Positions 18,300-27,446 are shown, counted from the first letter of the stretch. The stretch is 64,000 bases of DNA from Ornithinimicrobium faecis (GCF_023923225.1 NZ_CP099489.1:2790001-2854000), one strand, 5' to 3'. Made by a program: numbers and translations. The notes: generated by a model from the sequence alone, not told the origin.

Positions 18300-19975
18300 G
18301 ATGCGTCCTCCGACTCGGAGCTGCCGAGATAGGCCTCGACGACAGCGGGGTTGTTGGCGATCTCATCGGGAGTACCGGTGGCGATGACCTGACCGAAGTT
18401 GAGCACGACGATGCGGCTGCAGGTCTTCATCACCATGCCGACGTTGTGCTCGATGAGCAGGATCGTCAGGCCGTCCTGGGCCAGGGAGGAGATCAGGTCG
18501 GACAGAGCGTCCGCCTCAACGTGGTTCATGCCAGCAGCCGGCTCATCGAGGATCAACAACGAGGGGTCCGAGGCGAGCGCACGGGCAATCTCCAACCGGC
18601 GCTGGTCGCCATAGGACAGGGCCGAGGCCTTGGTGCCCGCTTTGTCGGTGAGGCCGACGCGCTCCAAGCACGCTGCGGCGTGGACCATCAGTTGGCGCTC
18701 GTCATGACGGGCCGACGGCAGCCAGAGCAGTCGTCGCAGGAAGGTCGGCTTGCTGACCAGGTGACCGCCCACCATGACGTTCTCCAGTGCGGACAGTCGG
18801 GCAAACAGCTTCGAGTGCTGGAAGGTGCGGCTGACTCCGGCCGCGGCGATCTTGTGCACCGCTGCCTTGCCTGGCTGCAGCCCCAGCACCTCGGCGGTGC
18901 CGGAGGTGCTGCGGGCGAGTCCGCTGATCATGTTGACCAGGGTGGTCTTGCCGGCCCCGTTCGGACCAATGAGGCCGATCACCTCACCACCGGTGACGTG
19001 CAGATTGATGTCCTTGTTGGCGTGGACACCGCCGTAGTCCTTGCCGAGGCCGACCAGCTTGACCACGGTCTCCCCCGTTGCTGGGTGGGCCCGCTGCGAG
19101 AGCCCTCCAGCGTCGGCGGCAGCGGTCGCGGCCACCAGCTTGCGGCTGCGCCGCGGCAGGAGACTGGCGATTCCGCCGGGCAGGAACAAGATGACCAGCA
19201 GCATCAGCAGACCGGCGAGGAACGGTCGGATCCAGCCCGCCTCGATGCCGATGGCTCGCTGGACCTCGGGAACCATCTCGAGGAAGACGCTGCCCAGCAG
19301 CGGGCCGAAGAAGGCAGTGGACCCGCCGACCACCGCAGTCACGAGGCCGTCGATGGCCTTGCTAAAGCCGAAGTCCTCGGGCGCCAACAACCGGACGAAG
19401 TAGGCCCACAGGACGCCATAGAGTCCGGCGAGGGTGCCGGCGGTGACGAAGGCCGACAGCCGGTGGCCGCCCACATCGATGCCCATGGCCCGCGCGGCCA
19501 GCTCGTCCTCGCGGATTGCCTCGAGGGCGCGGCCGTAGCGCGAGTTGGCCTGCCGCCAGAACCAGTAGGCCACCACGGCGAGGATCACCCAGGCCATCCA
19601 GGGCTCAACGACCTTGGGCACGGACATGCCCTGGGCACCGCCGGTCCAGTCCATGTTGATGATCAGGATGCGGATTGCCTCGGCGAACGCCAGGGTGGCG
19701 ATGGCCAGGAAGACGCCGCGCAACCGCATCGTGGGCAGTCCGAGCACGACGGCGGTCAGCGCTCCCACGGCCATGCCGATCACGATCGCGATCAGCAGGG
19801 CGGGCAGGTCACCGACATCATCCGGCGAGGGGGCCAGGCTGGCAGCGGTGAAGCCTGCGATCGAGGCGAAGCCGGCCTGGCCCAGGCTCAACTGGCCAGC
19901 GACCAGCACGGCATAGAAGGAGTAGGCGAAGATCGCGCCGAGCGCGATGAAGACGAAGGTCGATTCGGTGAACAC
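18296..19975 (-). CDS. Fused LivM permease - LivG ATPase of ABC importer
   Basis: A 559-residue fusion. Residues about 1-290 form a LivM-type permease (SLGQAGFASIAGFTAASLAP, LRLLAPEDFGFSKAIDGL) with around eight to nine helices; residues about 310-555 form a LivG-type ATPase with Walker A GPNGAGKTTLVN, signature LSYGDQRRLEIARAL and Walker B LLILDEPAAGMN. The linker is about 20 residues rich in Arg, Ala and Ser. The GTG start follows the livH stop codon directly with no spacer. The stop overlaps livF. Fused LivM-LivG proteins occur in several actinobacteria. Confidence 0.93.
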   Translation of the reverse strand: MFTESTFVFIALGAIFAYSFYAVLVAGQLSLGQAGFASIAGFTAASLAPSPDDVGDLPALLIAIVIGMAVGALTAVVLGLPTMRLRGVFLAIATLAFAEAIRILIINMDWTGGAQGMSVPKVVEPWMAWVILAVVAYWFWRQANSRYGRALEAIREDELAARAMGIDVGGHRLSAFVTAGTLAGLYGVLWAYFVRLLAPEDFGFSKAIDGLVTAVVGGSTAFFGPLLGSVFLEMVPEVQRAIGIEAGWIRPFLAGLLMLLVILFLPGGIASLLPRRSRKLVAATAAADAGGLSQRAHPATGETVVKLVGLGKDYGGVHANKDINLHVTGGEVIGLIGPNGAGKTTLVNMISGLARSTSGTAEVLGLQPGKAAVHKIAAAGVSRTFQHSKLFARLSALENVMVGGHLVSKPTFLRRLLWLPSARHDERQLMVHAAACLERVGLTDKAGTKASALSYGDQRRLEIARALASDPSLLILDEPAAGMNHVEADALSDLISSLAQDGLTILLIEHNVGMVMKTCSRIVVLNFGQVIATGTPDEIANNPAVVEAYLGSSESEDAS

Positions 19976-20851
19976 TCAGACCTCACGCACCTTGCGCGCC
20001 CCGAAGAGCCCCTGCGGGCGGACCAGCAGGATCAGGAAGAGCAGGCCGAAGGCGACCAGGTCGCGCCAGCTCGAGGAGAGGTACTGGACCGCGAACACCT
20101 CGGCGAGACCGAGCAGCAGGCCACCCACGAGTGCTCCTGGCAGGGAGCCCATGCCCCCGACGATGATCACGGCCAGCCCCTTGAGCTCGATCGCCGTGCC
20201 CATGCCGAGCTGGGCGCTGTTGACGTTCATGGCGAACAGCGCGCCCGCCACGGCTCCCAGTGCCGACGAGATCGCGAAGGTGGTCATCGTCACCCGGTCG
20301 ACGTTGATGCCCAGCACGCGGGCCGCAGTCGGGTTCTCGGCGACGGCCCGCATCCCGCGACCGAGCCGGGACTTGGCGACGAGCAGGGTCAGCGCGATCA
20401 CCAGACCCACCGAGATGACCATGATGGCCACCTGCACCAGGGTGACCTGGGCGCCGAACACGCTGAAGGTTGTGTTCGGGAAGGAGTCGGCCGGGAAACG
20501 CCGGGTGTTGGGGCCGTAGCGCCACTGGAGCAGCGCGATGAACATCCCCGCCAGGGCGATGGAGGAGATCAACCCCGCGAAGTGGGCATCCGGTCTGTTC
20601 TTCAGCGGTCTGAAGGCGACCCGTTCGATGATCATTCCTAATATCCCGCCGACGACGAAGACGATCGGCAGGGCGAGCCAGATCGAGAGGCCGGCCACCT
20701 CGACCAGCTCGATCCCGACGAAGGCGGACACGGCGAACACTGCTGGGTGGGCCAGGTTCAGCCGGTCCAGCACGCCGAAGACCAGCGTGAAGCCGATCGC
20801 GAACAGCGCGTAGATGGACCCGATGAAGAGTCCGTTGAGCAGTTGTTGCAT
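19976..20851 (-). CDS. livH: Branched-chain-amino-acid-type ABC transporter permease
   Basis: A 291-residue inner-membrane permease with about eight helices. LNGLFIGSIYALFAIGFTLV at the N-terminus and SALGAVAGALFAM plus GMGSLPGALVGGLLLGL in the second half are LivH features. It is followed without a gap by the fused livMG gene and preceded, 43 bases away, by livK. Together they complete one importer. Confidence 0.93.
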   Translation of the reverse strand: MQQLLNGLFIGSIYALFAIGFTLVFGVLDRLNLAHPAVFAVSAFVGIELVEVAGLSIWLALPIVFVVGGILGMIIERVAFRPLKNRPDAHFAGLISSIALAGMFIALLQWRYGPNTRRFPADSFPNTTFSVFGAQVTLVQVAIMVISVGLVIALTLLVAKSRLGRGMRAVAENPTAARVLGINVDRVTMTTFAISSALGAVAGALFAMNVNSAQLGMGTAIELKGLAVIIVGGMGSLPGALVGGLLLGLAEVFAVQYLSSSWRDLVAFGLLFLILLVRPQGLFGARKVREV

Positions 20852-20894
20852 GGGTGTCCGCCTCCGTCAGGGGTCAGAGCTGGGTGCCGGTGGA

Positions 20895-22073
20895 TCAGTC
20901 GAGGACGGCGAAGGCGCCGTTCTCAATCACCTGGACGACAGCCTCGTGCTCGGCGTCGCGGTTCTCGTTGATGGTGATGGAGCCCAGCACGGTCGGCAGG
21001 TCTGTGATGTTGCCCAGACCGGCCTGGATGCCCTCGCGGCCACCGTCGCAGCCCTCGCGCACGGCGTGGTCGATGATCGTCATCGCGGCATAGGCCTGCG
21101 CGGCGAACTGGTCGGGCCCGCTGCCGAACTCCGCCTCGTAGGCCTCGAGGAAGTCAGCGTTCTCGGGGTTGTCCGAGGCGGAGTTCCAGGCGGCACCCAC
21201 GACGACACCCTCGGCGGCGTCCCCGGCGTCAGCCATGAGCTGGGGGTTGTTGAAGCCATTGCCACCGACGATCGGCACGTCGATGCCGAGCTCGCGGGCC
21301 TGGGTGACCAGCGGGATGGCAGCCTCGATGAGGCCGGAGACGAAGATGGCGTCGGGGTCGGCGTTCTTGGCCTCAGTCAGCAGGGCCCGGAAGTCGGTGT
21401 CGGCCTTGGAGAAGGTCAGCGTGTCGGCGACGGTAATGCCCTCCTCCTCCAGCGAGGAGGCCATGACGTCATAGCCCGACTCGGTGAACGCGTCGTCGTT
21501 GGAATACATGACGATGACGTTCTCCAGGCCGTAGGTCTCCACGGCCGCGGCGACGGTCTGCGGGATGACCTGGCCCTCGGTGAGGGAGTCACGGAAGATC
21601 CAGTCGCCCTGCTCAGTGATGCCCTCGGCGGTGTTGGAGATCGCCAGCACGGGGACGCTCTCCTCCTGCGCGATCGGCTGTGCCTGGAAGGCCGTGTTGG
21701 ACAGGGTCGGGCCGATGATGATGCTGGTGTCGTCGCCCGCGAAGCCCTCGAAGACGCTGATGGCCTGCTTGGGGTCGGTCTGGTCGTCCTCAACGGTCAG
21801 GGCGTAGGTCACGCCCTCCTTCTCGTTGAGGTGCTTGGTGGCGAGCTCGAGACCGTTCTGCTGGGACTCTCCGTAGGACGCGGCGGCACCGGTCAGCGAC
21901 AGCGCGGCGCCGACGGGCACCTCGCCCTCGATGACGCAGTCGTCGCCGGTGCCCTCGCCGGCGAGGGCACCGCCGTCTCCACCGCCGTCTCCACCGTCGT
22001 CGGACCCGCAGGCGCTCAGGGTCAGTGCCAGGACGCCCGCTGCTGCGGACAGCTTGAACAGGTTGGTGCGCAT
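20895..22073 (-). CDS. ABC transporter substrate-binding lipoprotein (LivK/Leu-binding type)
   Basis: A 392-residue lipoprotein: lipobox TLSAC (Cys22), Asp/Gly-rich spacer, then a periplasmic-binding-protein type I fold (VPVGAALSLTGAAASYGESQ; VAETYGLENVIVMYSNDD-like central strands). It presents ligand to the LivH/LivM-type permease. The ribosome binding site GGAGG is eight bases upstream of the ATG. The left end of an IS5-type element begins only 22 bases upstream of the start codon, so the natural promoter is not adjacent. Ligand specificity cannot be inferred. Confidence 0.92.
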   Translation of the reverse strand: MRTNLFKLSAAAGVLALTLSACGSDDGGDGGGDGGALAGEGTGDDCVIEGEVPVGAALSLTGAAASYGESQQNGLELATKHLNEKEGVTYALTVEDDQTDPKQAISVFEGFAGDDTSIIIGPTLSNTAFQAQPIAQEESVPVLAISNTAEGITEQGDWIFRDSLTEGQVIPQTVAAAVETYGLENVIVMYSNDDAFTESGYDVMASSLEEEGITVADTLTFSKADTDFRALLTEAKNADPDAIFVSGLIEAAIPLVTQARELGIDVPIVGGNGFNNPQLMADAGDAAEGVVVGAAWNSASDNPENADFLEAYEAEFGSGPDQFAAQAYAAMTIIDHAVREGCDGGREGIQAGLGNITDLPTVLGSITINENRDAEHEAVVQVIENGAFAVLD

Positions 22074-22095
22074 GAATTTTCCTCCAGGGGGTTAG

Positions 22096-23293
22096 GGAAG
22101 CGCTGATTTTCTCGCGCGGTCGGGGCCGTGTCGTGTCCTGAGGCGTGGGGGCCGGTCGGGGAGAATGGGGTATGCGTAGCGAGCAGCCTTCGTTCACTGA
22201 TGTTGAGTACGGCAACCGTCGGCGGGTCTCGCGTCGGGAGAAGTTCTTGGAGTCGATGGACTCGGTCATCCCGTGGGCACGGTGGGTGGGGTTGATCGAG
22301 CCGCACTACTACGACGGCAAGAAGGGGCGTAAGCCCAAGCCGGTGGAGACGATGCTGCGGATGTACTTGCTGCAGGTCTGGTTCTCCCTCTCGGATGAGG
22401 GTGTGGAGGAAGCGATCTACGACTCGTACGCGATGCGCAAGTTCATGGCCCTGGACTTCGCGGTCGAGCAGGTCCCGGATGCCACCACGCTGTTGCACTT
22501 TCGGCATCTGCTGGAGGAACACGACCTGGGTCAGAAGCTGTTTGCCGACCAGAACGAGATCTTCGATGCCCAGGGGTGGGTCATGCGCGGCGGGTCGATC
22601 GTGGACGCCACGATCATCGCCGCACCGTCGTCGACGAAGAACAAGGCTGGTACGCGGGACCCGCAGATGCACCAGAGCAAGAAGGGCAACCAGTGGTACT
22701 TCGGCATGAAGGCCCACATCGGTGTTGATGCTGGCACCGGGTACGTGCACTCCGTGACTGCGACCGCCGCGAACGTGCACGACCTGGACGAAACCGTCCA
22801 CCTGTTACGCCCCGATGACCGGGTTGTCTACACCGACGCCGGCTACCAGGGCATCGCGAACCGTCCCGAGATCACCGACGATGAGCACCTGAGCAAGGTG
22901 GAGTTCCGGGTCGCGGCACGCAAGGGTGTGCTCAAGACGATGCCCGAACCGGACCGGGCGGCGCAGTCGGCTCAGGCCGGGGTGCGGGCCAAGGTCGAGC
23001 ACCCGTTCCTGATCGTCAAGCGCGACTTCGGGTTCACCAAGACCCGCTACCGCGGACTCGGCAAGAACCTCAACCACCTGAACGTGTTGTTCGCTTCGGC
23101 GAACTGGCTGATGCGCGCGCGTGCCGTCGCCCTGATGGGGTGACGGCAAGGCGCCAGCCTGCCCGAAACGGCCCAGGAGTCCCGAAACCGGGACCGCAGG
23201 GCCGGGAAACGGAGCCTGTCCCCGCCCGCTGAGCACTCCCAGGACACAGCCGGGCAACTTCACGGCCCGAATCGCTATTAGATCAGCGATTCC
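22096..23293 (+). mobile_element. IS5-family insertion sequence, 1198 bp, complete
   Basis: Terminal inverted repeats are GGAAGCGCTGAT (22096-22107) and, read inward from the right, GGAATCGCTGAT (23293-23282): 11 of 12 positions agree. The element is flanked by the four-base duplication TTAG (22092-22095 and 23294-23297), which fits the YTAR target of the IS5 group. A single transposase gene fills it and is intact. The right TTAG contains the TAA stop of the hydroxy-acid oxidase gene; the left end lies 5' to the livK ribosome binding site. A 150-base non-coding tail separates the transposase stop from the right end. Confidence 0.9.
22172..23143 (+). CDS. IS5-family transposase
   Basis: A 323-residue DDE transposase. 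N-terminal DUF772-type region (ETMLRMYLLQVWFSLSDEGV, YDSYAMRKFM). Catalytic acids are Asp in GSIVDATII, Asp in VVYTDAGYQG and Glu in KVEHPFLIVKRDFGFTKTRYRG, whose Y-(2)-R-(3)-E-(6)-K spacing resembles IS4/IS5 enzymes. ATG 22172 is preferred over an upstream in-frame ATG because a purine-rich GGGGAGAATGGGG precedes it. The reading frame is uninterrupted, so the copy may be active. Confidence 0.93.
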   Translation: MRSEQPSFTDVEYGNRRRVSRREKFLESMDSVIPWARWVGLIEPHYYDGKKGRKPKPVETMLRMYLLQVWFSLSDEGVEEAIYDSYAMRKFMALDFAVEQVPDATTLLHFRHLLEEHDLGQKLFADQNEIFDAQGWVMRGGSIVDATIIAAPSSTKNKAGTRDPQMHQSKKGNQWYFGMKAHIGVDAGTGYVHSVTATAANVHDLDETVHLLRPDDRVVYTDAGYQGIANRPEITDDEHLSKVEFRVAARKGVLKTMPEPDRAAQSAQAGVRAKVEHPFLIVKRDFGFTKTRYRGLGKNLNHLNVLFASANWLMRARAVALMG

Positions 23294-24583
23294 TTAGGCG
23301 TTGTGTGCGGGTGCGTGGGTGCTGGCCGGGTGCAGCACGGCGTGATCCGGCGTGAGTTGGTCGAGCGAGGTGACGCCGAGCAGACGCATGGTCCGGTGGA
23401 CCTGACTGGTCAGGATCTCCAGGGCACGGGCGACTCCCGCCTCGCCACCGGCCATCAGCCCGTAGAGGTAGGCCCGCCCGACGAGCACGGCGTCGGCGCC
23501 GTTGGCCACGGCCGCAACGATGTCCCCACCGTGCATCACCCCGGTGTCGAGCAGGACGGGGACCCGCCCGCCGACGGCCTCGGCGATCTGCGGGAGCACC
23601 TCGAGTGGCGTCACCGAGCGATCGAGTTGGCGACCCCCGTGGTTGGAGACGATCAAGCCATCGGCCCCGAGATCGACGAACTCCTTGGCGTCCTCGACGT
23701 TCTGGATGCCCTTGAGCACGATCGCCCCTGACCAGTTCTCCCGGAGCCAGACCAGGTCCTGCGTGTTCAGCGTCGGATCGAACATCTTGTTGACCAGCGA
23801 CTCGACCGTGCCGCCGGACTCGCGCAGGGAGGCGAACTCCAGCGGCTCCGTGGTCAGCAGGTTGGCCCACCAACGAGGGTGCAGCGCCATGTCGGCGAGG
23901 GTCTTGGGCGTGAGCTGCGGTGGGATCGTCATCCCGTTGCGCACATCGCGCAGGCGCTGACCGGCGATCGCGGTGTCAACCGTCAGCACCAAGGTGGTGA
24001 ACCCAGCGGCCTGGGCGCGCTGCATCAGGGCCAGGGAGGCCTCTCGGTCCTGCCACAGATATAACTGGAACCAGCGTTGCAGGTCCGGCAGCTCGGAGGC
24101 GATGTCCTCCACTGACACCGTGCCCATGGTGGAGATCGCGTAGGGGACGCCGGCAGCCGCGGCGGCGCGGCCGACGGCCCGCTCCCCCTCGTGCTGCATC
24201 ATCCGGGTGAACCCAGTCGGTGCCAGGATCAGCGGGATCGGGCTGCTCACGTCCAGGATCCGGACTGCGGTGTCCATGCCGGACACATCGCGCAGCACCC
24301 GGGGACGGAACTCGACGCGACCGAAGGCCTCGCGGGCCCGGGACAGGCTGACCTCGCTCTCGGCGGCACCGTCGACGTAGTCGAAGGCGGACCTGGGAGT
24401 GCGGCGTCGGGCGAGGTGGCGCAGGTCCTCGATCGTCTGGGCTCGCTCGAGACGTCGTCTGGTGACCTGCAGGGTCGGCCTGTCGATCTTGACCAGCGGT
24501 CTGAGTTCCTCAACCCTGGGGAGCCGTCGCTTCACCCGTGCCATCTGCGGCGTCCTGCGCTTCCTGTTCGGCTGCATATCCAT
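23294..24583 (-). CDS. lldD: FMN-dependent alpha-hydroxy-acid oxidase/dehydrogenase
   Basis: A 429-residue flavoenzyme of the L-lactate dehydrogenase / glycolate oxidase / lactate monooxygenase family. FMN-site features: PLILAPTGFTRMMQHEGE, the YLWQDR strand, TVDTAIAGQRLRD, catalytic His and Arg in VSNHGGRQLDRS, and the phosphate loop LLDTGVMHGGDIVAA plus VLVGRAYLYGL. It oxidises a 2-hydroxy acid to a 2-keto acid; the exact substrate is unknown, so lldD is a family label. The TAA stop overlaps the TTAG duplication left by the insertion sequence; removal of the insertion would put the stop 18 bases ahead of livK. Confidence 0.88.
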   Translation of the reverse strand: MDMQPNRKRRTPQMARVKRRLPRVEELRPLVKIDRPTLQVTRRRLERAQTIEDLRHLARRRTPRSAFDYVDGAAESEVSLSRAREAFGRVEFRPRVLRDVSGMDTAVRILDVSSPIPLILAPTGFTRMMQHEGERAVGRAAAAAGVPYAISTMGTVSVEDIASELPDLQRWFQLYLWQDREASLALMQRAQAAGFTTLVLTVDTAIAGQRLRDVRNGMTIPPQLTPKTLADMALHPRWWANLLTTEPLEFASLRESGGTVESLVNKMFDPTLNTQDLVWLRENWSGAIVLKGIQNVEDAKEFVDLGADGLIVSNHGGRQLDRSVTPLEVLPQIAEAVGGRVPVLLDTGVMHGGDIVAAVANGADAVLVGRAYLYGLMAGGEAGVARALEILTSQVHRTMRLLGVTSLDQLTPDHAVLHPASTHAPAHNA

Positions 24584-24611
24584 GCAGTCCTGCGAATAGT
24601 TCTTCGGAGGA

Positions 24612-24617
24612 TCCTAG
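24612..24617 (-). promoter_or_regulatory. Candidate -10 box for the hydroxy-acid oxidase gene
   Basis: TAGGAT on the minus strand, 28 bases before the ATG, leaving room for the AGGA ribosome binding site. No clear -35. If real, it would have driven the oxidase together with the liv genes before the IS inserted. Confidence 0.35.
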
Positions 24618-24701
24618 CCTCACGCGGCACGCCCTCTGGCACCGTTGGCCCGCTGTGGCCAGATCGTGACCCCGTCGTGACCCGTCGCCCAGAAACGGGA
24701 C

Positions 24702-25544
24702 TCAGAGCAGGACCGTGGCGAAGGTCCCCGTCTGCACGAAGCCGACGTGCCGATACGTCGCCAGCGCGGGCGTGTTGAAGTCGTTGACATAGAGCGTCAC
24801 GGTCTGCGCAACGTGCCGCAGCACATGCTCAACGACTGCGGCCATGGCCGGCACCGCGATGCCCCGACCGCGCCAGCGCGGGTGCACCCACACGCCCTGG
24901 ATCTGGGCGACGTCGAGGGCGACACTGCCGATGTCCGCTTTGAAGATGACCTCGCCGTTCTCGATCCGCACCAGCGACCGGCCGTCCCGCACGAGGGCAC
25001 CGACGGACAACCGGTAGGCACGGTCCGAGCCGCGAAAAGGTGGATAGCCGATCTCCTCCGTGAACATGGCGGCAGCTGCGGGCACCACCAGGTCGAGCTC
25101 CTCGGCGGCGGCCGGGCGGACGGCCGTGTCGATCGGGACGCCCAGCACGCTCGGCGCGGAACGGATGGTCATCACCGGCTGATTGCCTCGCACCTCTCGC
25201 GGCGGACCCCACTGCGGTGCGAGCACCTCCCACAGGGGCAGCACCTGGTCGACCGGGCCAAACAGTGAGGAGGCCCAGGCCCGACGCTTGACGACCTTGG
25301 CGGCCAGCGGCTCCACCATGTCGGAGGACACCTCGACCGGCACGACGTTGGCGGAGGTCCAGCACAGACCGGTGCGCCCGCCACGGTCATAGCCGAGCAC
25401 CGAGTTGCGTCCGCCGGTGAGCCCACCCTCCAGGATCCGAGCCGCGACAAAGACATTGGAGACGGGGTCACGCCCGCAGATCTCTAGGGCCTGGGTGGCG
25501 TCGGCCATTCCCAGGCCACGCACCGGGGCCGGCATGCGGAGCAT
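24702..25544 (-). CDS. GNAT-family N-acetyltransferase (DUF4081-containing)
   Basis: A 280-residue protein. The C-terminal half has the GNAT acetyl-CoA loop VHPRWRGRGIAVPAM and final strand YRHVGFVQTGTFATVLL; the N-terminal half is a DUF4081-type domain. In many actinobacteria this gene lies directly after ispG and before proS; here glycerol and other genes intervene on one side and the liv cluster on the other, which supports the view that those cassettes are insertions. Substrate unknown. The transcript may be leaderless (TAGTCT six bases before ATG). Confidence 0.85.
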   Translation of the reverse strand: MLRMPAPVRGLGMADATQALEICGRDPVSNVFVAARILEGGLTGGRNSVLGYDRGGRTGLCWTSANVVPVEVSSDMVEPLAAKVVKRRAWASSLFGPVDQVLPLWEVLAPQWGPPREVRGNQPVMTIRSAPSVLGVPIDTAVRPAAAEELDLVVPAAAAMFTEEIGYPPFRGSDRAYRLSVGALVRDGRSLVRIENGEVIFKADIGSVALDVAQIQGVWVHPRWRGRGIAVPAMAAVVEHVLRHVAQTVTLYVNDFNTPALATYRHVGFVQTGTFATVLL

Positions 25545-25550
25545 CTGCCC

Positions 25551-25556
25551 AGACTA
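25551..25556 (-). promoter_or_regulatory. -10 box for leaderless GNAT mRNA
   Basis: TAGTCT on the minus strand ends six bases before the ATG at 25544; no ribosome binding site is present. Confidence 0.5.
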
Positions 25557-25557
25557 G

Positions 25558-25599
25558 CGACTGGTCAACCCACAACGGCTCACCACCGCTTACCAGTTG
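25558..25599. promoter_or_regulatory. Inverted repeat between GNAT and glpD
   Basis: CGACTGGT (25558-25565) and ACCAGTTG (25592-25599), seven of eight positions complementary, 26 bases apart. It lies in the divergent control region and may bind a regulator of the glp operon. Confidence 0.35.
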
Positions 25600-25659
25600 C
25601 GCCGTAGTGCCGCGGGGCGCGAGGATCGGTGGACAGTCACCACTACGTAGGAGATGCTC

Positions 25660-27414
25660 GTGCAGCCACGCCCCCTGACCACGAAGAGCCGGCAGGCAGC
25701 GCTGGCAGCACTCGCCGACAGCGGAGCGGGCGGCGCAGAGATCGATGTCCTGGTCATCGGTGGCGGGGTGACCGGCGCTGGCACCGCTCTCGATGCCGCC
25801 ACGCGCGGACTGTCCACGGTTGTCGTGGAGGCGCAGGACTGGGCCTCCGGCACGTCCTCGCGCTCGACCAAGCTGGTCCACGGCGGCCTGCGCTATCTGC
25901 AGATGCTTGATTTCAAGCTGGTGCACGAGGCCCTCACTGAGCGTGGGCTGCTGCTCAGCAAGATCGCGCCGCACCTGGTCAAGCCGATGGCTTTCCTCAT
26001 CCCGCTGGAGCACCGCATCTGGCAGCGTGCCTATTACGGCGCGGGCGTCAGCCTCTACGACCTGCTCGCCAACATCATGCCGGGCCGCCGCGCACTCCCG
26101 ATCCACCAGCACACGACCCGCAAGGGCATGTTGAAGCAGTTCCCAGACCTCAAACACGACACGGCGATCGGCGCCGTGAAGTACTGGGACGCCACCGTCG
26201 ATGACGCCCGGCTGGTCGCCACCCTGATCCGCACGGCCACGACCTATGGCGCGCACGCCGCCACCCGCACCCAGGTCACCAAGCTCACCAAGGACGCGTC
26301 GGGCCGCGTCAACGGCGCGATCCTGCAGGACCTGGAGACCGGCGCGGAGATCACGGCACGGGCTCGCCACGTCATCAACGCCACCGGCGTGTGGACCGAG
26401 GACACCGAGCAGCTGGCCGACACCAGCGGCGGTTTGCGGGTCCTGGCGTCCAAGGGCATCCACCTGGTGATCCCGCGCGAGCGCATCAAGGGCACCTCGG
26501 GGCTGTTCTTGCAGACCGAGAAGTCCGTGCTCTTCTTCATCCCCTGGTCGCGCTATTGGATCCTGGGCACGACGGACACTCCCTGGGAGCTGGACCCGCA
26601 GCACCCGGTCCCCACGGCGGCGGACATCGACTATGTGCTGGCCCACGCCAACGAGGTCCTCACCACCCAGCTCACCCGGGAGGACGTCGTCGGCTCGTAT
26701 GCCGGACTGCGGCCCCTCCTGCAGCCCGGCACCAAGGAGGGCACGGACTCGGCCAAGGTGAGCCGTGAGCACACGGTGGCCAGCCCCGTGCCGGGGCTGA
26801 CCATCGTCGCCGGAGGCAAACTGACGACCTACCGGGTGATGGCCAAGGACGCCGTCGACTTCGCCATCGGCGGTGAGGCCGTGGAGACCCCGAGCATCAC
26901 CCACGAGATCCCGTTGGTGGGTGCCGAGGGCGAGAAGGCCGTGCGCCGTCAGGCGGCGCGCTGGCGCAAGGAGTTTGACTGGTCCGAGCAGATGGTGGAC
27001 CACCTGCTGCACCGCTACGGCTCGCTGCTGACCGAACTGGTCGAGAGCATCCGCGAGGACCCCTCGCTCGGCCGTCCACTGCAGGGGGCTCCGGCCTATC
27101 TGAGAGCCGAGATCGCCTACGCCGCGAGCCACGAGGGCGCCCTGCACCTCGAGGACATCATGTATCTGCGGACGCGGCTGAACTACGAGGCAGCCGATCG
27201 TGGCCAGGCCGCCCTGGTCGAGATCGCCGGGCTGGCCGGTGACGTGCTGGGCTGGGACGAGGAGCGGCGCCAGCGCGAGGTCGACGCCTACCGCGCGCTG
27301 GCTGCTGCCGAGGAGCAGGCAGCCCTCCAGCCCGACGACGAGTCCGCCGAGCGTGTCCGCAGTCAAGCACCTGACCTCACACCGATGGCTCCCGTTGGCA
27401 CGCAAGGAAACTGA
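25660..27414 (+). CDS. glpD: Glycerol-3-phosphate dehydrogenase/oxidase
   Basis: GlpD oxidises sn-glycerol-3-phosphate to dihydroxyacetone phosphate at the membrane, passing electrons to quinone. The 584-residue protein starts with an FAD-binding VLVIGGGVTGAGTALD, followed by GTSSRSTKLVHGGLRYL, the family signature; the C-terminal domain (after about 400) is the DAO_C type. GTG 25660 is preferred because GGAG lies six bases upstream, whereas the in-frame ATG six bases earlier directly abuts the GGAG. It begins a glpD-glpF-glpK series. Confidence 0.95.
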   Translation: MQPRPLTTKSRQAALAALADSGAGGAEIDVLVIGGGVTGAGTALDAATRGLSTVVVEAQDWASGTSSRSTKLVHGGLRYLQMLDFKLVHEALTERGLLLSKIAPHLVKPMAFLIPLEHRIWQRAYYGAGVSLYDLLANIMPGRRALPIHQHTTRKGMLKQFPDLKHDTAIGAVKYWDATVDDARLVATLIRTATTYGAHAATRTQVTKLTKDASGRVNGAILQDLETGAEITARARHVINATGVWTEDTEQLADTSGGLRVLASKGIHLVIPRERIKGTSGLFLQTEKSVLFFIPWSRYWILGTTDTPWELDPQHPVPTAADIDYVLAHANEVLTTQLTREDVVGSYAGLRPLLQPGTKEGTDSAKVSREHTVASPVPGLTIVAGGKLTTYRVMAKDAVDFAIGGEAVETPSITHEIPLVGAEGEKAVRRQAARWRKEFDWSEQMVDHLLHRYGSLLTELVESIREDPSLGRPLQGAPAYLRAEIAYAASHEGALHLEDIMYLRTRLNYEAADRGQAALVEIAGLAGDVLGWDEERRQREVDAYRALAAAEEQAALQPDDESAERVRSQAPDLTPMAPVGTQGN

Positions 27415-27446
27415 GCCTCACAGCGTGCGCCTCTAGCACATCTGCC

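Noticed and set aside
18446..20641. 731-residue plus-strand open frame opposite the liv genes
   Set aside because: It is the antisense of livMG and livH, is Asp/Gly/Gln/His-rich without domains and arises from high third-position GC.
25468..27405. 645-residue minus-strand open frame opposite glpD
   Set aside because: Shadow of GlpD, which has full FAD and family motifs.
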